Source: Microbacterium sp. MYb72
GTDB taxonomy: Bacteria > Actinomycetota > Actinomycetes > Actinomycetales > Microbacteriaceae
DNA: 64,000 bases
NCBI RefSeq assembly: GCF_002979415.1
Contig: NZ_PCOT01000004.1
Span: forward strand, 1-64,000
Reading direction: 5' to 3'
The translations under genes and the position numbers were made by a program. The notes beneath the pieces were generated by a model. The model saw only the letters and a program-made list of their open reading frames with translations. It searched no databases and was not told the origin of the DNA. Of this stretch, positions 41,910-50,771 are shown piece after piece; the stretch's first letter is position 1; each line of letters opens with the position of its first letter.

Positions 41910-44900
41910 ATGAGCGACGCTTCGACAGGCTCAGAGCATCGCGTGCTCGACCGGTTCACCCCCGCGACGCAGGACTGGTTCCGTGGGGCATTCACCGCGC
42001 CCACTCCGGCGCAGGCGGGTGCGTGGGACGCGATCTCGGCGGGCAAGCACGCCCTGGTCGTCGCACCGACGGGCTCGGGCAAGACGCTCTCGGCGTTCCT
42101 CTGGGCGATCGACAGCGTGTTCCGCGAGCGCATGGCGGCGGGCGGAGCGGAGCCGAAGAAGGATGCCGCCCGCACCCGCATCCTCTACATCTCGCCGCTG
42201 AAGGCGCTGGGCGTCGATGTGGAGCGCAACCTGCGCTCCCCCCTCATCGGCATCGGACAGTCGGCCCGGCGCCTCGGAACGACCTCGCCGTCGGTCACGG
42301 TCGGGGTTCGGTCGGGCGACACGACGTCGAGCGACCGGCGCAAGCTCGTCTCCGATCCTCCGGACATCCTCATCACCACCCCGGAGTCGCTGTATCTGAT
42401 GCTGACCAGTCGCGCCGGGGAGACCCTGCGCGACGTGCACACCGTGATCATCGACGAGGTGCACGCGGTGGCGGCGACCAAGCGCGGCGCGCATCTCGCG
42501 GTGAGCCTCGAGCGGCTCGACGCCCTGCGCACGGCCCACGGCGCCGAGCGCCCGGCGCAGCGCATCGGCCTGTCGGCCACGGTGCGGCCGATCGACGAGG
42601 TGGCGCGCTTCCTCGGCGGAGCAGCGCCGGTGGAGATCGTCGCGCCTCCCGCGTCCAAGACCTTCGAACTCGCCGTCGTCGTTCCGATGGACGACATGAC
42701 GAACCCGCCGCCACCCCCGGGGGTCGCCGCCCCCGTCGACGGAGAGCCCGCCGAGTACACGGAGGTCACCGGCTCGATCTGGCCCCATGTCGAGGAGGCG
42801 ATCGTCGATCGCATCCTCGAGAACAACTCCACGATCGTGTTCGCGAACTCGCGGAGGCTCGCCGAACGGCTCACTGGTCGCCTCAACGAGATCTACTCGG
42901 AGCGCAACGGCATCCCGCTCCCAGAGGCGACGATCCCCGCCGCGATGATGGCGCAGGCGGGGGCGACAGCGGGCGCCGACCCCGTGCTCGCGAAGGCCCA
43001 CCACGGCTCGGTGTCGAAGGAGCAGCGGGCGCAGGTCGAGGAGGAGCTGAAGTCCGGCATCCTCCGCTGCGTCGTGGCGACCAGCAGCCTCGAGCTCGGC
43101 ATCGACATGGGCGCGGTCGACCTCGTGATCCAGGTCGAGGCGCCGCCCTCCGCCGCCTCCGGCCTTCAGCGCGTCGGACGCGCGGGGCACCAGGTCGGCG
43201 AGATCAGCCGCGCCGCCCTCTTCCCCAAGCACCGAGGCGACGTCCTGCACACCGCCATCGTCACCGAGCGGATGCTGGCGGGGCAGATCGAGGCCATCCA
43301 GGTGCCGCGCAATCCGCTCGACATCCTGGCCCAGCAGACGGTCGCCGCCAGCGCGCTCGGCGAGATCAGCGTCGAGGAGTGGTTCGAGACGGTCCGCCGC
43401 TCGGCCCCCTTCCAATCGCTCCCCCGCTCGGCGTACGAGGCGACGCTCGACCTGCTGGCGGGGCGCTTCCCGTCCGACGAGTTCGCCGAGCTGCGGCCGC
43501 GTCTGGTGTGGGACAGGGATGCCGGCACGCTGACCGGCCGTCCCGGTGCGCAGCGCATCGCCGTGACGAGCGGCGGCACGATCCCCGATCGCGGTCTGTT
43601 CGGGGTGTTCGTGGCCGGCGAGACCACGGGCGCGAGGGTCGGCGAGCTCGACGAGGAGATGGTCTACGAGTCGCGCGTCGGCGACGTGTTCACGCTCGGC
43701 ACCACCAGCTGGCGCATCGCCGAGATCACGCACGACCGCGTCAACGTGATCCCCGCGTACGGCCAGCCGGGCAAGGTCCCGTTCTGGCACGGCGACGGCA
43801 TCGGCCGTCCGTTCGAGCTGGGCGAGGCGCTCGGCAAGTTCTCTCGAGAGGTGTCGGCGGCGACGCCCGAGAAGGCGGCGCAACGCCTGATCGAGGCGGG
43901 TCTCGACGAGCAGGCGAGGGCGAACCTCATGGCTCACCTCACCGAGCAGCGAGAGGCCACCGGCACTCTTCCCACCGACAGGACTCTCACCGTCGAGCGC
44001 GGACGCGACGAGGTCGGCGACTGGCGCGTCATCCTGCATTCCCCGTACGGCATGAAGGTGCACGCCCCGTGGGCGCTCGCGATCAACGCGCGGGTCCGCG
44101 AGCGACTCGGCGTCGAGGGATCGGCGGTAGCGAGCGACGACGGCATCATCGTGCGCATCCCCGATGCCGAGGCCGAGCCTCCGGGGGCCGACCTCTTCGT
44201 GTTCGACCCCGACGAGCTGGAGCATCTGGTCACGGAGGAGGTCGGCGGCTCTGCCCTGTTCGCCTCTCGGTTCCGCGAGTGCGCGGCGCGCGCGCTGCTC
44301 ATGCCGCGCATGAACCCGAACAAGCGGACGCCGCTGTGGCAGCAGCGTCAGCGCTCGGCGCAGCTGCTCGAGGTGGCGAGGCGGCATCCGACCTTCCCGG
44401 TGATCCTGGAGACCCTGCGCGAGGTGCTGCAGGACGTCTACGACCTTCCGTCGCTGCGAAAGCTCGCGACCGCGATCGCCGACCGACGCGTCCGGCTCGT
44501 CGAGACGCAACCCGCGCAGCCGTCGCCCTACGCGCGCGATCTGCTGTTCGGGTACGTCGGCGCCTTCATGTACGAGGGCGACTCGCCGCTGGCCGAGCGC
44601 AGGGCCGCCGCGCTCTCGGTCGACCCCGCCCTGCTCGGCGAGCTGCTGGGGACGGTCGAGCTGCGTGAACTGCTCGATCCCGCGGTGATCGCGCAGTTCG
44701 AACGAGAGGCCCAGCGCCTCGACCCCGAGCGCCGAGCTCGAGGGCTCGAGGGCGTCGCCGACCTGCTCAGGATGCTGGGACCGCTGGATGCCGCGGAGGT
44801 CGCAGAGCGGCTCGAGGAACCCACGGATGCCGCCTCTCACCTCGACGCCCTCGTCGCCGCTCGCCGGGCGATCCCCGTGACCGTCGCCGGGATGTCGCGG

Positions 44901-46508
44901 GTGGCGGCGATCGAAGATGCGGGTCGACTGCGCGACGCCCTCGGGGTCGCGCTCCCGACCGGCATCCCCGTGGCCTTCCTCGAACCGGTGGCCGATCCTC
45001 TCGGCGACCTCGTCGCCCGGCACGCCCGCATGCACGGTCCGTTCACGACGGATACCGTCGCCTCTCGCTTCGGACTCGGCGCGGCCGTCGCACGCCACAC
45101 CCTGCAGCGGCTGGAGACCGCCGGGCGCATCACCAGCGGCTACTTCCTGCCGGAGGCCGCAGGCAGCGCCTCCGATCTGGAGTGGTGCGACACCGAGGTG
45201 CTGCGGCGTCTGCGGATGCGCTCGCTCGCCGCCATCCGCGGCAGCGTCGAGCCCGTGTCCCCCGAGGCGTACGCGAGGTTCCTCCCCGACTGGCAGCATC
45301 TGAAGCGCCCTCTCGACGGCCTCGACGGGGTGCTCAGCGTGATCGAGCAGTTCGCCGGGGTGCCCATCCCCGCGAGCGCGTGGGAGTCGCTGGTGCTCCC
45401 CTCGCGCGTGCACGACTACGTTCCCGCGATGCTCGATGAGCTGACAGCCGCCGGCGAGGTCGTCTGGGCAGGCAACGGCACGCTCCCCGGTCGCGACGGC
45501 TGGGTGTCGCTGCACCCTGCCGACCTCGCTCCGTTCACGCTCCCCGAGCCCGAGACGGAGCTGGCGACCGGATCCCTGGAGGCGCAGGTGCTGTCGGCCC
45601 TGCACGCCGGGGGCGCCTACTTCGCCGCACAGCTGAAGGAGATGACCGGCGCCGAGAACGAGCAGTCCGTGCTCGACGCGCTGTGGTCGCTGACCTGGGC
45701 GGGGCGGGTCACCAACGACACCTTCTCGCCGTTGCGATCGCTGCTCGCCGGCGGCTCGCAGGCGCACAAGGTCACCCGCCGGGCGCCGCGAGCGCGCACC
45801 TACCGCGGGGTGTCCCTCACCCGCACCGCCCCGAGGCCGACGTCCATCGGAGGCCGCTGGTCGCTCCTGCCCGCAGTGGAGACGGATGCCGCGCGCCGCG
45901 CGACCGTCACGGCGGGGCTCCTCCTCGACAGGTACGGCGTCGTCACCCGCGGTGCCGTGCAGGCCGAGGGCGTGCCCGGCGGCTTCGCTCAGGCGTACCG
46001 GGTGCTGGCGGGCTTCGAAGAGGCCGGGCACTGCCGCCGCGGCTACGTCATCGAGAAGCTGGGGGCCGCGCAGTTCGCGGCATCCGCGACCGTCGACCGG
46101 CTCCGCACCTTCGCCGGTCTCGCCGACCCTCCGCCGCGTACGGCGGTCACGCTCGCGGCGACCGATCCGGCGAACCCGTACGGCGCCGCACTCGGCTGGC
46201 CGCGTCGGGAGGGCGTCTCCCACCGTCCCGGGCGCAAGGCGGGCGGGCTGGTCGTGCTGGTCGACGGAGCGCTCGTGCTGTACCTCGAACGGGGCGGTCG
46301 CACGGTGCTGTCGTTCAGCGACGACCTCGATGTGCTGCGGGCGGCCTCGTCCGACCTGGCGGCGACGGCGCGAGCCAGGCGCCTCGACACGCTCACGGTC
46401 GAGAAGGTGAACGGCGACGGCGTCTACGGCACCGACTTCGCGCTCGCCCTGCAGGAGGCCGGGTTCGTCGTCACCCCGCGCGGCTACACGCTCCGTAGAG
46501 CGATCTGA
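41910..46508 (+). CDS. lhr: ATP-dependent helicase Lhr
   Basis: 1532 aa, the full-length Lhr type. Walker A APTGSGKT, DEVH box in VIIDEVHAVAATKRG, motif III LSATVRP, FANSRRLAERL, and motifs V/VI in SSLELGIDMGAVDLV and GLQRVGRAGHQVGE form the helicase core (residues about 30-500). The rest holds the Lhr winged-helix and beta-barrel modules and the long C-terminal extension. Lhr is a 3'-5' helicase linked to DNA repair. GGAGGG touches the ATG with no spacer, unusually tight. Confidence 0.92.
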   Translation: MSDASTGSEHRVLDRFTPATQDWFRGAFTAPTPAQAGAWDAISAGKHALVVAPTGSGKTLSAFLWAIDSVFRERMAAGGAEPKKDAARTRILYISPLKALGVDVERNLRSPLIGIGQSARRLGTTSPSVTVGVRSGDTTSSDRRKLVSDPPDILITTPESLYLMLTSRAGETLRDVHTVIIDEVHAVAATKRGAHLAVSLERLDALRTAHGAERPAQRIGLSATVRPIDEVARFLGGAAPVEIVAPPASKTFELAVVVPMDDMTNPPPPPGVAAPVDGEPAEYTEVTGSIWPHVEEAIVDRILENNSTIVFANSRRLAERLTGRLNEIYSERNGIPLPEATIPAAMMAQAGATAGADPVLAKAHHGSVSKEQRAQVEEELKSGILRCVVATSSLELGIDMGAVDLVIQVEAPPSAASGLQRVGRAGHQVGEISRAALFPKHRGDVLHTAIVTERMLAGQIEAIQVPRNPLDILAQQTVAASALGEISVEEWFETVRRSAPFQSLPRSAYEATLDLLAGRFPSDEFAELRPRLVWDRDAGTLTGRPGAQRIAVTSGGTIPDRGLFGVFVAGETTGARVGELDEEMVYESRVGDVFTLGTTSWRIAEITHDRVNVIPAYGQPGKVPFWHGDGIGRPFELGEALGKFSREVSAATPEKAAQRLIEAGLDEQARANLMAHLTEQREATGTLPTDRTLTVERGRDEVGDWRVILHSPYGMKVHAPWALAINARVRERLGVEGSAVASDDGIIVRIPDAEAEPPGADLFVFDPDELEHLVTEEVGGSALFASRFRECAARALLMPRMNPNKRTPLWQQRQRSAQLLEVARRHPTFPVILETLREVLQDVYDLPSLRKLATAIADRRVRLVETQPAQPSPYARDLLFGYVGAFMYEGDSPLAERRAAALSVDPALLGELLGTVELRELLDPAVIAQFEREAQRLDPERRARGLEGVADLLRMLGPLDAAEVAERLEEPTDAASHLDALVAARRAIPVTVAGMSRVAAIEDAGRLRDALGVALPTGIPVAFLEPVADPLGDLVARHARMHGPFTTDTVASRFGLGAAVARHTLQRLETAGRITSGYFLPEAAGSASDLEWCDTEVLRRLRMRSLAAIRGSVEPVSPEAYARFLPDWQHLKRPLDGLDGVLSVIEQFAGVPIPASAWESLVLPSRVHDYVPAMLDELTAAGEVVWAGNGTLPGRDGWVSLHPADLAPFTLPEPETELATGSLEAQVLSALHAGGAYFAAQLKEMTGAENEQSVLDALWSLTWAGRVTNDTFSPLRSLLAGGSQAHKVTRRAPRARTYRGVSLTRTAPRPTSIGGRWSLLPAVETDAARRATVTAGLLLDRYGVVTRGAVQAEGVPGGFAQAYRVLAGFEEAGHCRRGYVIEKLGAAQFAASATVDRLRTFAGLADPPPRTAVTLAATDPANPYGAALGWPRREGVSHRPGRKAGGLVVLVDGALVLYLERGGRTVLSFSDDLDVLRAASSDLAATARARRLDTLTVEKVNGDGVYGTDFALALQEAGFVVTPRGYTLRRAI

Positions 46509-46636
46509 GCTCCTGCTCCTGACCGGCCGTTCCTGCACGATTTCGGAGCCGACCTGCCGGGGACGGTTTCGGCGATGAGAACTGCCGGGCACATCCGATC
46601 TGATCGGGCCGTCATCGCGATGTCGTCCTCGACGCA

Positions 46637-46642
46637 TACCCT
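46637..46642 (+). promoter_or_regulatory. -10 box of EI24/nei2 operon
   Basis: TACCCT lies six bases before ATG 46649. The block ATACCCTGGTC is shared with the promoter at 52764. Confidence 0.5.
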
Positions 46643-46648
46643 GGTCAC

Positions 46649-47419
46649 ATGATCCAGGAGTTCGGCATCGGTGTGCGGACACTGCTGCGCGGGTTCACGC
46701 TGTGGCGCACGCGTCCAGGGCTGATGAACCGCGGTCTCGTCCCCGCGCTCATCTCGCTCGCGATCCTCGCGGCGGTGCTGCTGCCGCTGGTCTTCGGGAT
46801 GACGTCGATCTCGGCGTGGCTGACCCCGTTCGCGGAGGAGTGGCCCGCGCCGTGGAAGGGACTGGTCCGTGGCGCCGTCGGGTTCGTCGTCGTCGCGGCC
46901 GCCATCGCGCTGTCCACCGTGGTGTTCAGCGCACTGACGCTGACGATCGGCGACCCTTTCTACCAGCGCATCTGGCATGCCGTCGAGGTCGACCTCGGCG
47001 ACCCTCCGCCTTCCGATGGAGGCGGGTTCTGGTCAGCCCTCGCCGAAGGCCTGCGCCTGGTCGTTCTCGGCATCCTGATCGCCCTCGTCGTGCTCCTGAT
47101 CGGCTTCGTCCCGCTGATCGGCGGCTTCCTGGCGGCCGTGCTCGGAGTGATCCTCTCCGGTCGGCTTCTCGCTCGGGAGCTCACGGGCCGCGCGTTCGAC
47201 GCTCGCGACTTCAGCCCGCTCGACAGGGCGGCGCTCTTCTCGGGCAGCAGGGCGCGGGTACTGGGTTTCGGTGTGGCGACGCAGCTGTGCTTCCTGATCC
47301 CCGGGGGCGCCGTCGTCGTCATGCCTGTCGCCGTCGCCGCGTCGACGATGCTCGCGCGCGACATGATGGCGCGCACCCCGCTGACACCGCTGACGCCCCC
47401 GGACGCTCGGCCCATCTGA
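46649..47419 (+). CDS. EI24-domain membrane protein
   Basis: 256 aa with four long hydrophobic regions and the EI24/CysZ-like pattern TIGDPFYQRIWHAVE after the second. Bacterial EI24 proteins are inner-membrane proteins, some tied to sulfate uptake, but most are unassigned. The TGA overlaps the ATG of the DNA glycosylase gene (TGATG), so the two are coupled. Start supported by a leaderless-type -10 box. Confidence 0.8.
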   Translation: MIQEFGIGVRTLLRGFTLWRTRPGLMNRGLVPALISLAILAAVLLPLVFGMTSISAWLTPFAEEWPAPWKGLVRGAVGFVVVAAAIALSTVVFSALTLTIGDPFYQRIWHAVEVDLGDPPPSDGGGFWSALAEGLRLVVLGILIALVVLLIGFVPLIGGFLAAVLGVILSGRLLARELTGRAFDARDFSPLDRAALFSGSRARVLGFGVATQLCFLIPGGAVVVMPVAVAASTMLARDMMARTPLTPLTPPDARPI

Positions 47420-48192
47420 TGCCCGAAGGCGACACCGTCTTCCGCACTGCGAAGCGACTCGACGACGCTCTGGCCGGCGCCGAGGTCACCCGCTTCGACC
47501 TCCGGGTGCCGCGGGCCGCGACCGTGGATCTGACCGGTCAGCTGGTTCACGGCGCGGTGGCCAGGGGCAAGCACCTGCTGCTGCGGATCGGGGACAGCAC
47601 GGTGCATTCGCATCTGCGCATGGACGGCGCCTGGTTCGTGTACGCCCCCGGGGAGAAGTGGCGGCATCCGGCGTTCAAGGTCCGCGCGATCGTCGGCACA
47701 GCGAAGCGCGAGGCGGTCGGCGTCGACCTGGCTGAGATCGAGGTGGTGCCGACTCGCGACGAGGCTCAGCTCATCGGCTACCTCGGCCCCGATCCCCTCG
47801 CGGAGGACTGGGATGCCGAGGAGGCGATCCGCAGACTCGAGGCGGATCCGAGGAGCGTTCACGTCGCCCTCCTGGATCAGCGAAATGTCGCCGGGTTCGG
47901 CAATGAGTACGCGGCGGAACTCCTGTTCCTGCGCGGAATCCTCCCCGAGAGGCCCGTGCAGGACGTGGACGTCGCCGCCCTCGTGGATCTCGGTGTCAGG
48001 ACGATCCGAGCCAATCGCGACCGGGCCGACCGCACCTTCACCGGAGTCAATCGTCCGGGGCAGACGACGTGGGTCTACGGACGGGCCGGACGCCCTTGTC
48101 GACGCTGCGGGACCCCGATCCGGAAGGGATCTCAGGGCGCGGATCCGACCCGTGAACGGGTGACGTTCTGGTGTCCGAGCTGCCAACGATGA
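47419..48192 (+). CDS. nei2: endonuclease VIII-type DNA glycosylase (Nei2)
   Basis: 257 aa Fpg/Nei family. After Met the catalytic Pro2 and Glu3 are present in MPEGDTVFRTAKRLD. The helix-two-turn-helix segment includes NVAGFGNEYAAELLF, and a C-terminal zinc finger CRRCGTPIRKG...CPSC completes the DNA-binding end. It removes oxidised pyrimidines and cuts the abasic site. Length is normal for actinobacterial Nei2. Confidence 0.9.
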   Translation: MPEGDTVFRTAKRLDDALAGAEVTRFDLRVPRAATVDLTGQLVHGAVARGKHLLLRIGDSTVHSHLRMDGAWFVYAPGEKWRHPAFKVRAIVGTAKREAVGVDLAEIEVVPTRDEAQLIGYLGPDPLAEDWDAEEAIRRLEADPRSVHVALLDQRNVAGFGNEYAAELLFLRGILPERPVQDVDVAALVDLGVRTIRANRDRADRTFTGVNRPGQTTWVYGRAGRPCRRCGTPIRKGSQGADPTRERVTFWCPSCQR

Positions 48193-48243
48193 GCAGCATC
48201 CCGGTTCGGGAATGAAATCGGCTGTCCCGTCGTTGTTGCTATA

Positions 48244-48259
48244 TCCGGAGAACTCCGGA
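48244..48259. promoter_or_regulatory. small palindrome upstream of hexapeptide-repeat gene
   Basis: TCCGGAG-AA-CTCCGGA is a perfect 7-bp inverted repeat right after the possible -10 box TATATC and before the ribosome site GGGAGGA. It may be an operator or a leader hairpin. Confidence 0.4.
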
Positions 48260-48272
48260 CACGGGAGGAATC

Positions 48273-48680
48273 GTGGGCAAGAACTACGTCGACATCGAGA
48301 ACGACCAGGGCGGGACGCTGCGCTACCGTAAGCACGCCAACGGCCGAGGTCTCGTCGCGCATGGCGCGAAGGTGCATCCCAAGGCGCACATCGAGGCCGG
48401 CGCCTATATCGAACCCGGCGCGCGCGTCGGCGCCGGGGCGACGATCGCGCGCGGAGCGTGGGTCGACGCGGATGCCGTGATCGGCGACAACGCGCACATC
48501 GATGCGCACGCGCACATCGGTCAGGGCGCTGCGATCGGCGATGGGGCGCATGTGGGCGTCCGTACCGAGATCGGCGCTGGTGCACGCATCGTGCGCGGAG
48601 CGCGTATCGGCGACGACGAGACCGTCGCCGCCGGTCTCACCGTTGCGACGGACCCGAAGGGCCTCTGGCTCGCGGCCTGA
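48273..48680 (+). CDS. left-handed beta-helix (hexapeptide repeat) protein
   Basis: 135 aa from GTG 48273 with a GGGAGGA site. Residues about 30-120 are hexapeptide repeats of the [IV]-G-x-G-A form (AHIEAGAYIEPGARVGAGAT, AIGDGAHVGVRTEIGAGARI) giving about five coils. There is no acyltransferase active-site signature and no N-terminal domain, so it may be a carbonic-anhydrase-like or structural trimer. Function unknown. Confidence 0.7.
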   Translation: MGKNYVDIENDQGGTLRYRKHANGRGLVAHGAKVHPKAHIEAGAYIEPGARVGAGATIARGAWVDADAVIGDNAHIDAHAHIGQGAAIGDGAHVGVRTEIGAGARIVRGARIGDDETVAAGLTVATDPKGLWLAA

Positions 48681-48702
48681 GCGGGCTCAGCCACCGCCGC
48701 GG

Positions 48703-48827
48703 GGTGCGTGACGGTGTGCGTGCGTCAGAGCAATCTGCGTTCCGAGGTGCGTTACGGTGTGCGTGGGTAAGAGCAATCTCCGCTCCGAGGTGCGTGACGG
48801 CATGCGTCAGAGCAATCTCCGCTCCGA
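48703..48827. repeat. 43-bp tandem repeat copying the 3' end of the response regulator
   Basis: Units at 48703-48745 and 48746-48788 are 43 bp; the third, 48789-48827, is 39 bp and contains the last 21 bases of the minus-strand response regulator including its stop. The shared core is AGAGCAATCTSCGYTCCGAGG. The array therefore looks like repeated duplication of the gene end. Confidence 0.88.
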
Positions 48828-49466
48828 TGCCCAGACCGTCAGCTCATGTCGTGATGACAGCTGGAGTTTGCGAAGCACCGCGGACACATGCGTCTCGACC
48901 GTCTTGATCGAGATGAACAGCTCGGACGCGACCTCCTTGTAGGCATAGCCTCGCGCGATCAGTCGCATGACCTCCTGCTCGCGTGACGACAGCCTGTCGA
49001 GTTCATCCTGCGCGGTGGCTGTCTCCCCTGCGACGGCACCGAACGCGTCGAGCACGAAACCCGCGAGCCGAGGCGAGAACACGGCGTCCCCGTCTGCCAC
49101 TGCGCGCACGGCACTGCTCACCTCGACGCCGGACGAGCCTTTGGTGATGTACCCCCGAGCTCCGGCACGGATCACGCGAACCACGTCTTCCGCGGCATCC
49201 GACACGCTCAGCGCGAGGAAGCGGGCGGTCGTCGGCGTGGAGCCTCGGATCACCTCCTCGCCGCCGGTCGCATCCGTACCCCCACCCCCGGGGAGATGAA
49301 CGTCGAGCAGCACGACGTCGGGGCCGGTCTCGCGGATGACGGCGATCGCCGACGGGACGTCGGCTGCTTCTCCGACCACGTCGACCGTCGCATCGAGATC
49401 TGCGCGGAGACCGGATCGGAAGATCGAGTGGTCGTCGACGATCACGACGCGGATGGCCTCAGCCAC
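48807..49466 (-). CDS. LuxR-type response regulator of a PspC-linked system
   Basis: 219 aa from GTG 49466. Receiver with VDDHS, phospho-aspartate in VVLLDVHLPGGGG, and lysine in YITKG; the C-terminal HTH contains LSSREQEVMRLIARGYAYKEV and VETHVSAVLRKL. A glycine-rich insertion, PGGGGTDATGGEEV, follows the phosphorylation site and is unusual. It overlaps the kinase gene by 8 bp. Partner and context point to envelope stress. Confidence 0.88.
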   Translation of the reverse strand: MAEAIRVVIVDDHSIFRSGLRADLDATVDVVGEAADVPSAIAVIRETGPDVVLLDVHLPGGGGTDATGGEEVIRGSTPTTARFLALSVSDAAEDVVRVIRAGARGYITKGSSGVEVSSAVRAVADGDAVFSPRLAGFVLDAFGAVAGETATAQDELDRLSSREQEVMRLIARGYAYKEVASELFISIKTVETHVSAVLRKLQLSSRHELTVWASERRLL

Positions 49467-50658
49467 GGTTCTCTCCTGGGGTCGGGAGGTGCAGATGGAT
49501 CTCGGTGCCCTTGTCGTCGCTGCGTACGGTTCCGGTGCCGCCGTACCGGCGCATGCGTCCGACGATCGACTCGCGCACCCCGAGGCGATCGCTCGGCACC
49601 TCGTCGAGAGCGAACCCTGCGCCACGATCTCTGATGAACACATCCACCCCCGCCGCGCTGCCCTCGATGTAGACGGAGATCTCCCCGCCGGCGTGCCTGG
49701 CAGCGTTCAGCATCGCCTCCCGCGCCGCGGCGGCGAGCCCTCCGCTCGCGCGTTCGGCGGAGAGGCCCGCCGACACGACGTCGATCCGCACCGGGAAGTC
49801 GAGTTCGAGGGCCCCCGCGTAGTCCCTCAGATCGGTGGGCAGATCGCTGTCCGCCGGGGCATCGCCGTCGTACAACCACGCTCGAAGCTCCCGCTCCTGC
49901 GCTCGGGCGAGCCGCGCCGCCTCACTCGACGCTCCTGCCCTGTTCTGGATCAACGCGAGCGTCTGCAGCACCGAGTCGTGCAGGTGCGCAGCCATCTCGC
50001 TGCGCTGCTCCTCGCGGATGCGGCGCACGCGTTCGCCGGTCAGCTCCTTCCACCGATGGATGAGCGTCGACGACAGCACGGCGAGCAGACCGGCGAGCGG
50101 CAGCAGCACGAGGGCGACGCTGGCCTCACCTGCGGGCCGCATGAGCAGAAGGGCGAAGAGGAGCGCGAGGAGCAGGACCGCCAGTGCTCTGACGATCAGA
50201 GTATGCCGCGGTCCGCGGTCCGCGTCGGTGCGGTCGAACAGCGTCGCCCACAGCCCTGCGCCCGCAGCGAGCGAGGTCGTCGCGGTGACCACCACCGCGG
50301 CCTCACCGGCGGACACCCCGCCGAGCCAGATACCACCGACGCTCCACGAGAGCACGACGATCACGCCGACGGCCGCCGGGGCGAGGAGCATCCAGGCCAC
50401 AGGCGCTCGCCTGGTCGGAGTCTGCTCACCCTCGGCCCACGGCATGAACGCCCAGAACCAGAGGTAGAGGAGCAGGCCGGCCCCACCGGACAGCAGCAGG
50501 ACGACGAACAACGCGCGCACCGTCCACAACGGCGCACTGAGATGCCTGGCCACTCCGGTGCTCACACCGGCGACGACGCACTCGCGATCGCGCACCAGCG
50601 GAGGGCGCGCGGGCGCGGAGACCTGGGGAGGTCGTGCAGACGCGGCCGAAGAGGACAT
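49459..50658 (-). CDS. PspC-domain sensor histidine kinase
   Basis: 399 aa. An N-terminal PspC domain (LVRDRECVVAGVSTGVARHL plus TM1, residues about 25-80) is fused to further membrane segments and a kinase. The histidine is in AAHLHDSVLQTLALI, the N-box in AAREAMLNAARHAGG. This PspC-kinase layout is common in actinobacteria and resembles LiaS-type envelope sensors. Its regulator is encoded downstream; a PspC protein is encoded divergently, 113 bp away. Confidence 0.87.
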   Translation of the reverse strand: MSSSAASARPPQVSAPARPPLVRDRECVVAGVSTGVARHLSAPLWTVRALFVVLLLSGGAGLLLYLWFWAFMPWAEGEQTPTRRAPVAWMLLAPAAVGVIVVLSWSVGGIWLGGVSAGEAAVVVTATTSLAAGAGLWATLFDRTDADRGPRHTLIVRALAVLLLALLFALLLMRPAGEASVALVLLPLAGLLAVLSSTLIHRWKELTGERVRRIREEQRSEMAAHLHDSVLQTLALIQNRAGASSEAARLARAQERELRAWLYDGDAPADSDLPTDLRDYAGALELDFPVRIDVVSAGLSAERASGGLAAAAREAMLNAARHAGGEISVYIEGSAAGVDVFIRDRGAGFALDEVPSDRLGVRESIVGRMRRYGGTGTVRSDDKGTEIHLHLPTPGENRG

Positions 50659-50771
50659 GACGACATCCAATCATCCGCGACGAGGATCCGAGCCTTCAGC
50701 CGACGACAATCAGGGTCCGCTCAGGGGTTCACCCCATGGAACCCGGCATCCGATGTCGAGAAGATCGATGC

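Noticed and set aside
41931..46682. 1583-codon open frame antisense to lhr
   Set aside because: It mirrors lhr over its whole length, is Arg/Gly/His-rich with no domain, and long antisense frames are expected in GC-rich genes.
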